Source: Halobacteriales archaeon QH_10_67_13 (GTDB lineage Archaea; Halobacteriota; Halobacteria; Halobacteriales; Haloarculaceae). Taken from it: 17,984 nucleotides of DNA. The DNA lies in NCBI GenBank assembly GCA_003021335.1, contig PXQL01000109.1, positions 774-18,757 of the forward strand. Reading direction: 5' to 3'. The notes beneath the pieces were generated by a model. It did no database searches and was not told the DNA's origin. It was given only the letters and a program-made list of their open reading frames with translations. The position numbers and the translations under genes are program-made. This document shows, piece after piece, positions 7,402 through 15,322 of the stretch (its first letter is position 1; each line of letters opens with the position of its first letter).

Positions 7402-8118
7402 TCAGTCCTCGCCCGCTGCCGGTTTTGTCAGCGCGGTCCGCCATTGCGTGTCTCGGTGGATCACATCCGCCACCGTCCATGGCGTTCCGACCGTCGCCTC
7501 CCGGAGTCGGTCGACGCCGAACAGACGGAACACGAGCGTCCGGCCGACCGTCCCCCGGTACGTGCTGTGAAAGACCCGCCCGCCGATCCCCGGCCGCCGG
7601 TCCGAGCGGTACGCAAACAGTCCATGCTCCCGGGCGCGATCGGGCGCGTAGTTGTCGAGGACGGCCGTCGCCGACGGCGTCGTCACGGCCGCCAACTCCC
7701 CGAAAAACGCCCGCACCCCGGCCAGCGACCCGGCGAGCCCGAGCTGCGTGCCGATCGCGTGGGCCGACTCGAACCGGTCGCGCTTGAAGATCTCCCGGAG
7801 CGCGAACATATCCGCAACGCGGGCGTCCTCCACGCCGCGGTCGTCCATCACCGCCACGAGGTGTTCGCTGACGTCGATCGCCACCGTCTCGAACGATCGT
7901 TGGTAGTACAGCGCGTCCCGGCCGGCGCCGGCGCCTATATCGAGCACCGGGCCCGTCAGCCACCGATCGCGCCACTGGTCGGGTGAGTGCTCGCTGAAGT
8001 ACCACTCCTCGATCGCGTGCTCGCGGGTTTCGGTCCCGTCCCGGTCGAGGAGGGGCTCGGCTCGGGTCCCCTCGTGGTGGTCCCGGATCGCGCGTCCGAA
8101 CGGATCGACGTCTTTCAC
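7402..8118 (-). CDS. Class I SAM-dependent methyltransferase
   Basis: This is a 238-aa soluble protein with a Rossmann-type methyltransferase core. Motif I is GPVLDIGAGAGRDALYY at residues 56-72, binding the SAM methionine moiety. The acidic residue after strand 2 is Asp82 (VAIDVSEHLVAVM). DARVADMFAL (about 98-107) is the adenine-contacting region. The N-terminal stretch EHAIEEWYFSEHSPDQW precedes the fold and the C-terminal part carries FHSTYRG. The substrate cannot be predicted. The start is the GTG at 8118, chosen because a strong TATA element (tttattata) lies about 26 bases upstream, which fits leaderless transcription. The gene is convergent with thrS, and the 93-base gap between them contains only an imperfect CTCGTCTCC/GGGAGCGAG hairpin. 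Confidence 0.85.
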   Translation of the reverse strand: MKDVDPFGRAIRDHHEGTRAEPLLDRDGTETREHAIEEWYFSEHSPDQWRDRWLTGPVLDIGAGAGRDALYYQRSFETVAIDVSEHLVAVMDDRGVEDARVADMFALREIFKRDRFESAHAIGTQLGLAGSLAGVRAFFGELAAVTTPSATAVLDNYAPDRAREHGLFAYRSDRRPGIGGRVFHSTYRGTVGRTLVFRLFGVDRLREATVGTPWTVADVIHRDTQWRTALTKPAAGED

Positions 8119-8139
8119 ACTGTGTCACACACTCTCAGC

Positions 8140-8148
8140 TATAATAAA
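8140..8148 (-). promoter_or_regulatory. TATA-like promoter of the methyltransferase gene
   Basis: The minus strand reads tttattata inside a conspicuous A/T island (8138-8156). It is centred about 26 bases before the GTG at 8118 and thus supports that start. Confidence 0.65.
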
Positions 8149-8233
8149 TTCTATATGACACGCGGTACCGTCTCACAGACGGACAGTCGGCGGTCGGGGG
8201 GTCACCGCGACCGGGACGAAAGACGGCTCCGGA

Positions 8234-9196
8234 TTAACCGGCGAACTCTTCGGTGAGTGCGGGGACGACTTCGAACAGGTCGTCGACGATCCCGTAGTCG
8301 GCGATGTCGAAGATCGGCGCGCTGGGGTCGTCGTTGATCGCGACGATCGTCTCGGCACCTTTCATCCCGGCGACGTGTTGCACCGCGCCGGAGATGCCGA
8401 TCGCGATGTACACTTCGGGGGTGACGACCTTGCCGGACTGGCCGACCTGGTGGTCGGCAGGCAGCCAGCCGTTATCGATGATCGGCTGAGAGGCCGAGAC
8501 GGTCGCGTCCATCGCGTCCGCGAGATCGAAGATCAGGTCGAGGTTGTCCTCCTCCCGAATTCCCCGGCCAATCGATACCAACACGTCAGCGTCGGTGATG
8601 TCGACGTCGCCGCCGCCGACCTCTTCGAAGCCGGTGACCGTCGACCGAACCGCCGACTCGTCGATCTCGACCTCGAAGGGCTCGACCGTCGCGTCGCCGT
8701 TTCCGCTCGCGGCGGGCCACCCCCCGGCCCGGATCGTCAGCGCGGCGCGGTCGCCCGCGATCTCGACGGTCCCCTCGGTCTTGCCGCCGTGAAACTCCCG
8801 CGTCGCGGTCAGCTCTGACCCGTCGACCGCGAGGTCGGTCACGTCGGTTACGAGCGGGATCGAGAGCCGATCTGCCACCGCTGGGACGTAATCGAAGCCG
8901 TTGACCGAGTTGGGCGCGAGCACGTAGGCAGGATCGAACTCGTCGATTAGCGTGGTGACCGCCTGAGCGTACACGTCGTGGTTGAACTCCTCGCCGTGGG
9001 CGACGGTGTGGACGGCGTCGACGCCCTCGCGGTTCAGCCGGTCGCCGAAGGCCTCGACGTCGCCGCTTATGACCGCCGCGTGCAGGTCTCCGCCGGTCTC
9101 GTCGGCGAGTTCTCGCCCCGCCGTCAGGAGCTCGAGGCTCACGTCTCGCAGATCGCCGCGGCGGTGTTCCGCCACCGCGAGCACGTCTGCGCTCAC
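8234..9196 (-). CDS. etfA: Electron transfer flavoprotein alpha subunit
   Basis: With EtfB this 320-aa protein forms the soluble FAD heterodimer that carries electrons from flavin dehydrogenases, such as acyl-CoA dehydrogenases, to the membrane chain. The C-terminal FAD domain is clear: SIGRGIREEDNLDL (208-221), SASQPIIDNGWLP (234-246), QVGQSGKVVTPEVY (250-263), GISGAVQHVAGMKG (267-280) and INDDPSAPIFDIADYGIV (287-304). The segment usually written ASRPxxD has Gln (237) where an Arg near the isoalloxazine is normally conserved. The start is GTG 9196, overlapping the etfB stop in a GTGA quartet, so the two are translationally coupled. The frame is open further upstream but overlaps etfB there. 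Confidence 0.94.
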   Translation of the reverse strand: MSADVLAVAEHRRGDLRDVSLELLTAGRELADETGGDLHAAVISGDVEAFGDRLNREGVDAVHTVAHGEEFNHDVYAQAVTTLIDEFDPAYVLAPNSVNGFDYVPAVADRLSIPLVTDVTDLAVDGSELTATREFHGGKTEGTVEIAGDRAALTIRAGGWPAASGNGDATVEPFEVEIDESAVRSTVTGFEEVGGGDVDITDADVLVSIGRGIREEDNLDLIFDLADAMDATVSASQPIIDNGWLPADHQVGQSGKVVTPEVYIAIGISGAVQHVAGMKGAETIVAINDDPSAPIFDIADYGIVDDLFEVVPALTEEFAG

Positions 9197-9978
9197 GCCT
9201 CGACCCCCTTCTCGCGGAGCACACCGGCGAGCTCGCCGGCCGTGCGCTCGGCGCCACCCTCGAACAGCGAGACGTTGCTCTCGCTTTCTGGTTCGACCAG
9301 CTCCGACAGCGAGAGCGGCGAGGCGACCGACTCGACGCCGAGGTCGGCCGGCGTGTGCACGTCGAGGGGCTTGCGCTGGGCCTGTCTGATCCCCCGCAGG
9401 CTCGCGTAGCGTGGCTCGTTGATCCCTGTCTGGATCGTCGCCACGGCCGGCAGCTCCACCTCGGTCAGCTCTTCGACGCCGCCCTCGAGCTCGCGGTGGA
9501 CGGTCGCGACCCCGCGATCGTTGTCGAGTTCGAGCTGGTTGATCACCGCGGCCCACTCGTACCCGAGTTGGGCAGCGAGTGCGACGCCGGTCGCGCCGAA
9601 GGAGTCGTCGCTTGACTGTGCGCCGGCGAGGATCAGCTCCGGCTCCTCTTGGGCGGCGACCCCGGCCAGCAGCCGCGCTTTGGTTGCCGGTGCGAGCAGG
9701 TCCACCGCCGCGAGCTCGTCGTCCCAGACGCGGACGGCGCGGTCGGCGCCCTTCGCGAGCCCCTTGCGGATCGTCTCCTCCGCGCGCTCCGGGCCGACCG
9801 TGACGGTCGTGATCTCGACATTGTCGTGGGCTTCGGCCAACCCGGCGGCCTCTTCGAGGGCGTACTCGTCCCACTCGTTGAGCTCGTATGTGAGGTACTG
9901 CTCGTCGATTTCCGTCCCGTTGATCTCGAACTCGTCGTCCGGGACCGCGGCCTCGGTTACGGCAACCAAGACGTTCAT
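9193..9978 (-). CDS. etfB: Electron transfer flavoprotein beta subunit
   Basis: This is a 261-aa partner of EtfA. The N-terminus MNVLVAVTEAAVPDDEFEING is the usual strand-1 segment. The adenine-nucleotide-binding region LILAGAQSSDDSFGATGV is at 116-132. The family signature near the C-terminal third is INEPRYASLRGIRQAQRKP (186-204), where the beta subunit wraps onto the partner. The gene is first in a two-gene operon with etfA. Its ATG at 9978 has a TTTATT box about 27 bases upstream, implying a leaderless mRNA. No dehydrogenase, FixC/FixX or ETF:quinone oxidoreductase gene is next to it, so the electron donor and acceptor are not shown by context. Confidence 0.95.
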   Translation of the reverse strand: MNVLVAVTEAAVPDDEFEINGTEIDEQYLTYELNEWDEYALEEAAGLAEAHDNVEITTVTVGPERAEETIRKGLAKGADRAVRVWDDELAAVDLLAPATKARLLAGVAAQEEPELILAGAQSSDDSFGATGVALAAQLGYEWAAVINQLELDNDRGVATVHRELEGGVEELTEVELPAVATIQTGINEPRYASLRGIRQAQRKPLDVHTPADLGVESVASPLSLSELVEPESESNVSLFEGGAERTAGELAGVLREKGVEA

Positions 9979-10002
9979 GACGAACGCATCGGCTCAGGTC
10001 AG

Positions 10003-10008
10003 AATAAA
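10003..10008 (-). promoter_or_regulatory. TATA-like promoter of etfBA
   Basis: The minus strand reads aacgtttattctg. The TTTATT core is centred about 27 bases upstream of the etfB ATG at 9978, the standard spacing for a leaderless haloarchaeal transcript. Confidence 0.6.
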
Positions 10009-10051
10009 CGTTTCCGGCTCGCGCCCGCGGTCTCCGGGCTCAAGACTGCGT

Positions 10052-11239
10052 TCACTCCTCGGAGTCGAGCACGTCCTCGTCCGGGAACGTGATCAGGTTC
10101 TCCCGGCCGATCCGGAGCTTCCGGATCCGGTCGTTTTCGGCCATCTCCGAGAGCAGCTGCGAGACCTTTGCGTTCGACCAGCCGGTCTCCTCGACGATCG
10201 CGGCCTGTTTCATCCGCCCGCCGTTTGTCTTGAGCAGCCGCTCGACGCGTTCCTCGTCGCCGAGCAGTTCTGGGGTCGTCTCACCGCCGGCCTCGCCGTC
10301 CCGGCTCGCGTCCGATCCCCCCGTCCGGTCGATGTCGCGACCAGCGCCGTCGGCTTCGGGGTCCGTGCTGTCGTCGCCGAACAGCACCGAAAGCGGTCGC
10401 TCGCGGATGCGTACGAGTAGGTACGCGACCCCGACCAGCGCGACGGCCGCGAGCCCGCCGCCCCACAGGAGCGGGGCCGCGAGCCCGCCGGAGTCGCCGG
10501 GATCGGAGCCGTCAGTGGGGGGTGGGGTGTCGTCGTCTCTGGGTCCGGGACCGGTATCGCCGTCGCCGACGAACGTCGCCGCCAGCGTCGTCGCGTCGAA
10601 GGTCATCGGCCCCTCCCAGCGCAGCGTGCCGTCGTCGGGCTCGACGTTCGAATCGCGCACCCCGTACTCCGGCGGCGCCCGGAGGACGAGTCGCTCGCCG
10701 GCTCCCAGGCGCTCGAGCCATGGCCGTCCGTCGACCGCGAGCACGTCACCGACGACGAGCTCGTCTCCCTCGACGACTGCGAAGTTCGTCCAGGTGAACG
10801 ACAGCACCAGCCGACCGACGCCGGTTTCGTTTGTCTCGGTCTCGAGTCGCCTCGTCCGATCGACGTTCTCGATCGACAGCGAGCGATCGACCGTCTCCCG
10901 GACCCGGTCGTTGGCGGCCTCGAAGGCGGCCAGTCCGAGACTCTCCTCGCCGTCTTCGAACCGATCGGCAGTCTCCCGGAACGCCTCGATCTCGGCGGCG
11001 CTCTCGAGTTGGATCGTCAGCGAGACCGTCCAGTTGGCGTCGCCGTCGGGTTGGAGCTGGATCTCCGTCGTGAGGTTCTCTCCCGGGCCCTCCGACTGTG
11101 CGAGTGCGATACCCGCGGGCCCGATCCCGAGTGCGAGGGCGAACAGACCGACAGCGAGGAGGGCGATCGCCAGGGCACCCCCGACGCCTGGCGCGGTCTG
11201 TGACGGACCGGAGAGGGCGGCGCGCAACCGGGGACACAT
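10052..11239 (-). CDS. Membrane-anchored winged-helix transcriptional regulator
   Basis: The 395-aa protein has a one-component transmembrane sensor layout. A hydrophobic signal/anchor spans about residues 18-47 (ending GIALAQSEG). An exterior acidic beta-rich domain spans about 50-225 (TTEIQLQPDGDANWTVSLTI; REPxYGV-like ERLVLRAPPEYGVRD). A Pro/Asp linker is at 228-250, a membrane helix at 254-276, and an acidic inner linker at 285-325. A C-terminal winged helix occupies about 325-385 (DEERVERLLKTNGGRMKQAA and the recognition helix NAKVSQLLSEMAE). Such proteins with a DUF7343-like wHTH are frequent in haloarchaea; the family name is from memory. The ligand and target genes are unknown. The gene is divergent from the PH-like/coiled-coil gene, 171 bases away, and could control it or itself. 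Confidence 0.85.
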   Translation of the reverse strand: MCPRLRAALSGPSQTAPGVGGALAIALLAVGLFALALGIGPAGIALAQSEGPGENLTTEIQLQPDGDANWTVSLTIQLESAAEIEAFRETADRFEDGEESLGLAAFEAANDRVRETVDRSLSIENVDRTRRLETETNETGVGRLVLSFTWTNFAVVEGDELVVGDVLAVDGRPWLERLGAGERLVLRAPPEYGVRDSNVEPDDGTLRWEGPMTFDATTLAATFVGDGDTGPGPRDDDTPPPTDGSDPGDSGGLAAPLLWGGGLAAVALVGVAYLLVRIRERPLSVLFGDDSTDPEADGAGRDIDRTGGSDASRDGEAGGETTPELLGDEERVERLLKTNGGRMKQAAIVEETGWSNAKVSQLLSEMAENDRIRKLRIGRENLITFPDEDVLDSEE

Positions 11240-11276
11240 ACCGGAATTTCTCGCCCGCTGCCGGCAAAACCCTTAC

Positions 11277-11282
11277 TATAAA
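11277..11282 (-). promoter_or_regulatory. TATA box of the membrane-anchored regulator gene
   Basis: The minus strand reads gtttatagtaa. Its centre is 40 bases before the ATG at 11239, predicting a leader of about 14 bases rather than a leaderless mRNA. Confidence 0.55.
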
Positions 11283-11381
11283 CAGTCTTCCCGACGGCCG
11301 ATGTCGTCGATCAGCCCGTGGGTCTCGAGTCGTGGCCCCGCCCGCTCGTCGCCCCCGGCGCCCCGTGGTGACCCCCGATCG

Positions 11382-11387
11382 TTATTA
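11382..11387 (+). promoter_or_regulatory. TATA-like element of the PH-like/coiled-coil gene
   Basis: The run ttatta in gatcgttattacac is centred about 27 bases before the GTG at 11411. It is the only A/T-rich box near that start and supports GTG 11411 as the first codon. Confidence 0.5.
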
Positions 11388-11410
11388 CACTGCCTCGCCA
11401 AGGCCCGGGT

Positions 11411-12676
11411 GTGTCCGAGACCGAACAGACGCTCCGCGCCCAGCTGTCGGGAGCCCAGCCGGCAGCTGACGGTCTCGTCGACGCCGTCGCCGACCGGCTC
11501 GGGCCTGACGAGTCCCTCGAGAGGCACCTCTCGGGAACGAAGGCCATCGAGCACGACGACGGGGTGCTCGCGACTGCGCCGGGCGGCCGCTCGCTGGCGC
11601 TCGCGACCAATGAAAAGCTGGTCTTCGCCGTCGAGGCTCCCTCGGGTCCGGATGTCGTCGACGTGCCGTACCTGAACGTTCGACAGGTCGAGACCGCGGG
11701 CGGATTCTTCACGACGACCGTCGCCGTCGAGGTCTGGGCTCGGGGGACCTACGAGTTCACGCCCCAGCGGGGCAGCGACGCGTCGTCGTTCGTCGAGACC
11801 GTCGAGGAGCTAACCGAGAGCTGGCAGCGAACGGTCGCCGCGCTCGAGGACGCGGAAACGATCGCCGACGAGCTCGCAGACCACGTCGCCGCCGGCGACC
11901 GGGAGGGTGCCGACAAGGCCCGCGACCGGCTTGAGGAGAAACTCGACCGGGCCGAGCGGATCGCCGCGGCCGCCCCGAACGGCGCCGTCAACCCGCTTGA
12001 GGAGCGCATCGAGACCGCGCGTCGGTCCGTCGCGCGTACTCGCACCGACGGACGGATGGAGCGTGCGGCTACGCTCGTCGAGGAGGCGCGCCAACAGACC
12101 GACGCCGCCGCGTATACCGACGCCTACCGCCGGTACGCGCGGGCCCGGACTCACCTCGAGACGGCGCTGATCGCCGCTCTCGAGTGGGACTTCGGGGTCG
12201 TCTCGGAGATCCAAGACCGGATCGGCCGGATTGACACCCGCCTCGAGCAGCTCCGCGTCCGCCCGATCGCGCTCGCGAAGCAGGCACGCGAACGCGCGCT
12301 CAAGACCGATCGGCTCCCCGTGGCGGTCGAGGCCAGACAGGCCGCGCTTGAACACTACCGCGACGCGCTGACCGCGGGCTGGGGCACGGACATCGAGTTC
12401 GCCGGCGAAACCAAGGAGCTCCGCGAGCAGATCGAGGTCGTCGTCGCGGAACTCATCGACGGCCGCCGTGAGCTCGCCGAGCAGGCCCTCGATCAGGCCG
12501 CCGCCGACGCCGCCGCCGGTCGTGACCGCCGGGCTCAGGAGGCCTGCGAGCGGGCCCGCGAGCAGCTGGCTGGCGCGATCGACCTGGCCAGGCAGTTCGT
12601 CGCCGGCGACGCAGACGCCCTCCGCGAGCGCTGGGACGAGCTCGCAGCTGTCTGTCCCGACGCCGACTCTGCCTGA
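11411..12676 (+). CDS. PH-like domain protein with long coiled-coil tail
   Basis: This is a soluble 421-aa protein. Residues about 30-135 look like a bacterial-type PH (bPH/YvbH-like) beta sandwich: GVLATAPGGRSLALATNEKLVF, a strand DVVDVPYLNVRQVET, FFTTTVAVEVWARGTYEFTP, and a closing helix SFVETVEELTESWQRTV. Residues about 140-410 are almost entirely charged, Ala-rich helix with heptad-like spacing (ELADHVAAGDREGADKARDR, RMERAATLVEEARQQTDAAA, RRELAEQALDQAAADAAAG), consistent with a coiled coil or helical-repeat rod. There is no signal peptide or membrane helix. The start is GTG 11411. The role is unknown; PH-like domains of this kind often occur in haloarchaeal proteins of undefined function. 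It is convergent with the HVO_A0114-type regulator, 15 bases away. Confidence 0.8.
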   Translation: MSETEQTLRAQLSGAQPAADGLVDAVADRLGPDESLERHLSGTKAIEHDDGVLATAPGGRSLALATNEKLVFAVEAPSGPDVVDVPYLNVRQVETAGGFFTTTVAVEVWARGTYEFTPQRGSDASSFVETVEELTESWQRTVAALEDAETIADELADHVAAGDREGADKARDRLEEKLDRAERIAAAAPNGAVNPLEERIETARRSVARTRTDGRMERAATLVEEARQQTDAAAYTDAYRRYARARTHLETALIAALEWDFGVVSEIQDRIGRIDTRLEQLRVRPIALAKQARERALKTDRLPVAVEARQAALEHYRDALTAGWGTDIEFAGETKELREQIEVVVAELIDGRRELAEQALDQAAADAAAGRDRRAQEACERAREQLAGAIDLARQFVAGDADALRERWDELAAVCPDADSA

Positions 12677-12691
12677 CTCCCGTCTCAGCCG

Positions 12692-13027
12692 TCACTCCCG
12701 CGGCGAAGAGTCCCTCGGGCCGATCGCCAGCTCGATCACAAGAGTGTCGTAGGCGAGCACGGGACGGCGCGCCCGCCCGTCCTCTTCGAACTCGACGAGA
12801 TCCCGGGCCCCGAGCCGGATCAGCTCCCGGTGGACGTTCTTGATGTCCCGGCCGACCAGCCGGGCAGTTTCGCGGATGCTCGCGGGCTGTTCGCGGGCGA
12901 TGGTGCGCAACAGCTCGACGGTCTGTGGCGTGAGCAGCCCGAACAGCTCGTCGGCGTCGAGGCAGACGGCGTCTCCCTCTGGCTCGGTCCCGACGACGAT
13001 CGCGCGTCGCCCGGGTGGGTCTGGCAT
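12692..13027 (-). CDS. Small winged-helix DNA-binding protein, HVO_A0114 type
   Basis: This 111-aa cytoplasmic protein probably regulates transcription. The sequence shows ELFGLLTPQTVELLRTIARE (27-46), a helix-turn-helix with SIRETARLVGRDIKNVHREL (50-69), then LGARDLVEFEEDGRARRPVL, the wing, and a closing YDTLVIELAI strand. This order (LT/SPxxxELLRxIxxxxP-S-IRExAxxxGRDxKNVHxxL) is the signature of the HVO_A0114 family putative DNA-binding proteins, some of which resemble toxin-antitoxin antitoxins or solitary regulators. The start ATG 13027 fits the domain, with a T-rich stretch (13051-13059, weak box) about 28 bases upstream. The frame is open for 163 more codons upstream, but that part is a shadow of mutY. 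No toxin gene is adjacent. Confidence 0.8.
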   Translation of the reverse strand: MPDPPGRRAIVVGTEPEGDAVCLDADELFGLLTPQTVELLRTIAREQPASIRETARLVGRDIKNVHRELIRLGARDLVEFEEDGRARRPVLAYDTLVIELAIGPRDSSPRE

Positions 13028-13103
13028 ACCGCCCGGTTGTCGGGCCGAGGAGAAAAACCAACGACTCTCCGGGCGCGATTCGGTCTGGACTCTCGGACGA
13101 CTC

Positions 13104-14030
13104 TCACTGCTTGAGTCGAGCCTGGCCGTCCTCGACCGCGACCAACCCGTCCTCGGCGAGATCCGCGAGTACCCCGCGGAGCCAGTCCCGTCCGTACTCG
13201 CCTTCGGGCGCGTAGTCGACCCGAATCCGGTGGCCCAGTTCGTTGAGCCCGAGTTCGCCGTGCTCGCCCAGCGCCCCGACGATCCGCCCGCGGAACTGCC
13301 GCCGGCTGCCCTCGAAGTCGGGCTGTTCGGGCACGTCCGGCGCGGTGAAATCGCCGGTCCGGTAGGCCTCGCAGTGTTCGCGCCAGGGACACCCCTCCTC
13401 GTCACACCGGGGCGTCTTCCGGCAGGCGACCCCGCCAAGCTCCATGATCGCGTTGTTCCAGTCCCGTGATCGTCCGGCGGGCATGAGCTCGCCGGCAGCC
13501 CGTTCGAAGGCTGCATCAGTATCGGACACCCCGAACGCGCGGTACAGCACGCGTTTCACGTTCGTGTCGACCACCGCCGAGCCGGTGTTGAAGGCGAAAC
13601 TCGCCACGGCGTTTGCAGTGTAGGGGCCGACGCCCATCAGCTCCGAGAGCCGGTCAGGATCGCGGGGCCACTCGCCGGGGTCGATGCCGTCGACGGCCCC
13701 GTCGACGATCTGTCCGGCGGCCTCGTGGAGGTACCGGGCGCGGTTGTTGTACCCGAGGCTGTGCTCGGTCCAGAAGGCGACCACCGCCGCCCGGTCGGCC
13801 GCGGCGAGTGCCTCGACGGTCGGCCACTCCTCGAGAAACGCCTCCCAGGCCGCGACGACCCGTCCGAGCTGGGTCTGCTGGCTCATTACCTCGGAGACGA
13901 GGATCTCGTAGGGGTCAGTCGTCTCTCGCCAGGGGAACTCGCGGTGGTCCGCGGCGTACCACTCGAGCAGCCCCGACCGGACTGCAGAGCGGTCGACATC
14001 CTCGGCGAGTCCCCTTTCGGCGTCGGTCAT
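13104..14030 (-). CDS. mutY: A/G-specific adenine glycosylase (HhH-GPD family, 4Fe-4S)
   Basis: This enzyme removes adenine mispaired with 8-oxoguanine in base excision repair. The 308-aa protein has the general-acid Glu47 in ILVSEVMSQQTQ, the helix-hairpin-helix LMGVGPYTANAVASFAF (131-147), catalytic Asp155 in SAVVDTNVKRVL, and a C-terminal cluster of four cysteines (203, 209, 214, 220; CRKTPRCDEEGCPWREHC) for the 4Fe-4S site. The cysteine spacing is x5-x4-x5 rather than the E. coli x6-x2-x5. The C-terminus (about 235-308) is not the NUDIX-like 8-oxoG recognition domain; it reads like a short winged-helix segment (RIVGALGEHGELGLNELGHR). The start is ATG 14030. The gene lies in line with the DUF5305 gene (74-base gap) and the small regulator (76-base gap), with no clear TATA box of its own. 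Confidence 0.92.
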   Translation of the reverse strand: MTDAERGLAEDVDRSAVRSGLLEWYAADHREFPWRETTDPYEILVSEVMSQQTQLGRVVAAWEAFLEEWPTVEALAAADRAAVVAFWTEHSLGYNNRARYLHEAAGQIVDGAVDGIDPGEWPRDPDRLSELMGVGPYTANAVASFAFNTGSAVVDTNVKRVLYRAFGVSDTDAAFERAAGELMPAGRSRDWNNAIMELGGVACRKTPRCDEEGCPWREHCEAYRTGDFTAPDVPEQPDFEGSRRQFRGRIVGALGEHGELGLNELGHRIRVDYAPEGEYGRDWLRGVLADLAEDGLVAVEDGQARLKQ

Positions 14031-14104
14031 CGACGGTCGATCGGGCTCCGGGTGGCTTGGATCCAACGGTCCGCGGCGCCGCGCGCGGCGACTCGCCGGA
14101 CGAC

Positions 14105-15322
14105 TCAGTCCGGGAACCACTCTCGGGTTTCTGTGCCGTTTGTCTGCTCGGATCCGCCCGCCTCGCCACTTTCCGATCGGTCGGTTGCCTCCCCGTCGTT
14201 CGAGCTGGGGGTCTCTGCCCTGCCGGGCACGACCGCGTCGAGTGAAATCGCGCCGTCCGCCCCGTCCCGCTGGGTGTCCTCCGCCCGACCGGCCTCCTCG
14301 GGATCGTGCCGATATGTGGTCGTCTCTGTCCAGACCCACAGCGTTCCCGTCGCAGCGTCTTCGATGACGCGCCGGTTGGTGTCGATCGCGGTGTCGACGA
14401 GTCCCTCAAGGGTCTCGACGTTGACGACCGGGCGGTCGCTCGACGTGACGGGCACGCGGGCGGTCGTAATCCAATCGTCGAACTCTGTGCGTTCTCGGGC
14501 GTGTGCGAGCCGGCGCTGTTCCGCGGGCGACACGCCGATCCCATCCCGCCGCCGGGCGATTCCGAGCCCGACGACCCCGGACACCCCGGTTACAACGAGG
14601 AGTGCGCCCGCGAGCGCCCGCGGAAGGGAAAGGCCGGTCTCGACGGTCCGCTCGGCGGTCGTCTCGTAGCTCTCTCTGTAGGCCTCCGGCGGGGAAACGG
14701 AGAAACTCTCGCCACTGGGGTCTATCTCGAACCGCTGGGTGTGTCTCGTCGCCCGTCCGTCCTCGGCTGTGGTGACAACCTCCGCGACGACCGACATCTC
14801 GGGTGTGCCGATGCTGGCGCCGAGCTGCTCTTCGATCCGCTCGATCTGCGCTTCGGTCGCCGAGATGTTCACGCTCCAGGCGGCGGTCACCGTCTCGCCG
14901 CCGTCGACGGTTCTGTCGGCCGCGTTGAGCGGTTCGGTGCGCTGCCAGATGACCGTCTCGTCCTGTGTCGACTGCAAGACGAGCCGGAGATCCATCGCGA
15001 CCGCCCGTGAGGCGTCGTCGTTGTGTTGGTATCTGTAGCTCCCTTCGAGGACCGGTGAGAGTCTAGTGAAATACACGTCGCGCTCGACAACGGTCCCGGT
15101 CTCGAAGACCGGGTTCGGCTCGGTGATCTCGGCGCCGTGCGTGAACTCACCCTGCTCGTTCCACCGATCTGTCACGACGGTCTCGGTTTCGGTTCCGGGC
15201 TGTGCGGTGTACACGAGCCAGCCGCCGGCCCCGGCCAGCAGGACGAACGCAGCGAGAACCGCGAGCCCGTGGTCTGAGAGAAACAGGCGGATCCGATCGG
15301 ATGTCGACGGCCCAGCGCTCAT
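14105..15322 (-). CDS. DUF5305 family membrane protein
   Basis: The 405-aa protein has a short cytoplasmic N-terminus, a membrane helix at about residues 18-40 (GLAVLAAFVLLAGAGGWLVY), and an exterior beta-rich domain at about 43-228 containing TVVTDRWNEQGEFTHGAEI, an NPVF segment, YFTRLSPVLEGSYRYQH and RFEIDPSGESFSVSPPEAY. A second helix spans about 233-255 and an acidic cytoplasmic tail about 150 residues long follows, ending EWFPD. These segments match haloarchaeal DUF5305 proteins, which I recall being encoded beside type I signal peptidases, as here. I chose ATG 15322, preceded by GGAGAG, over the in-frame GTG at 15343. Function is unknown; an accessory or assembly role for exported proteins is an inference from context. 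Confidence 0.8.
   Translation of the reverse strand: MSAGPSTSDRIRLFLSDHGLAVLAAFVLLAGAGGWLVYTAQPGTETETVVTDRWNEQGEFTHGAEITEPNPVFETGTVVERDVYFTRLSPVLEGSYRYQHNDDASRAVAMDLRLVLQSTQDETVIWQRTEPLNAADRTVDGGETVTAAWSVNISATEAQIERIEEQLGASIGTPEMSVVAEVVTTAEDGRATRHTQRFEIDPSGESFSVSPPEAYRESYETTAERTVETGLSLPRALAGALLVVTGVSGVVGLGIARRRDGIGVSPAEQRRLAHARERTEFDDWITTARVPVTSSDRPVVNVETLEGLVDTAIDTNRRVIEDAATGTLWVWTETTTYRHDPEEAGRAEDTQRDGADGAISLDAVVPGRAETPSSNDGEATDRSESGEAGGSEQTNGTETREWFPD

Noticed and set aside
10445..10490. Direct repeat of about 16 bases (ggccgcgagcccgccg) occurring twice, 30 bases apart
   Set aside because: It lies inside the regulator gene and encodes the repetitive Gly/Leu/Ala membrane-helix entry. It is codon-level low complexity rather than a mobile or regulatory repeat.
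9419..11675. Long plus-strand open frames of 333 and 528 codons opposite etfB and the membrane-anchored regulator
   Set aside because: Both are Ser/Arg/Pro-rich shadows with no motif, lying over genes with clear domains and promoters on the other strand.
12692..13027. Toxin-antitoxin module around the HVO_A0114-type regulator
   Set aside because: No toxin-like ORF flanks it. The neighbours are the PH-like/coiled-coil gene and mutY, so there is no support beyond the regulator family.
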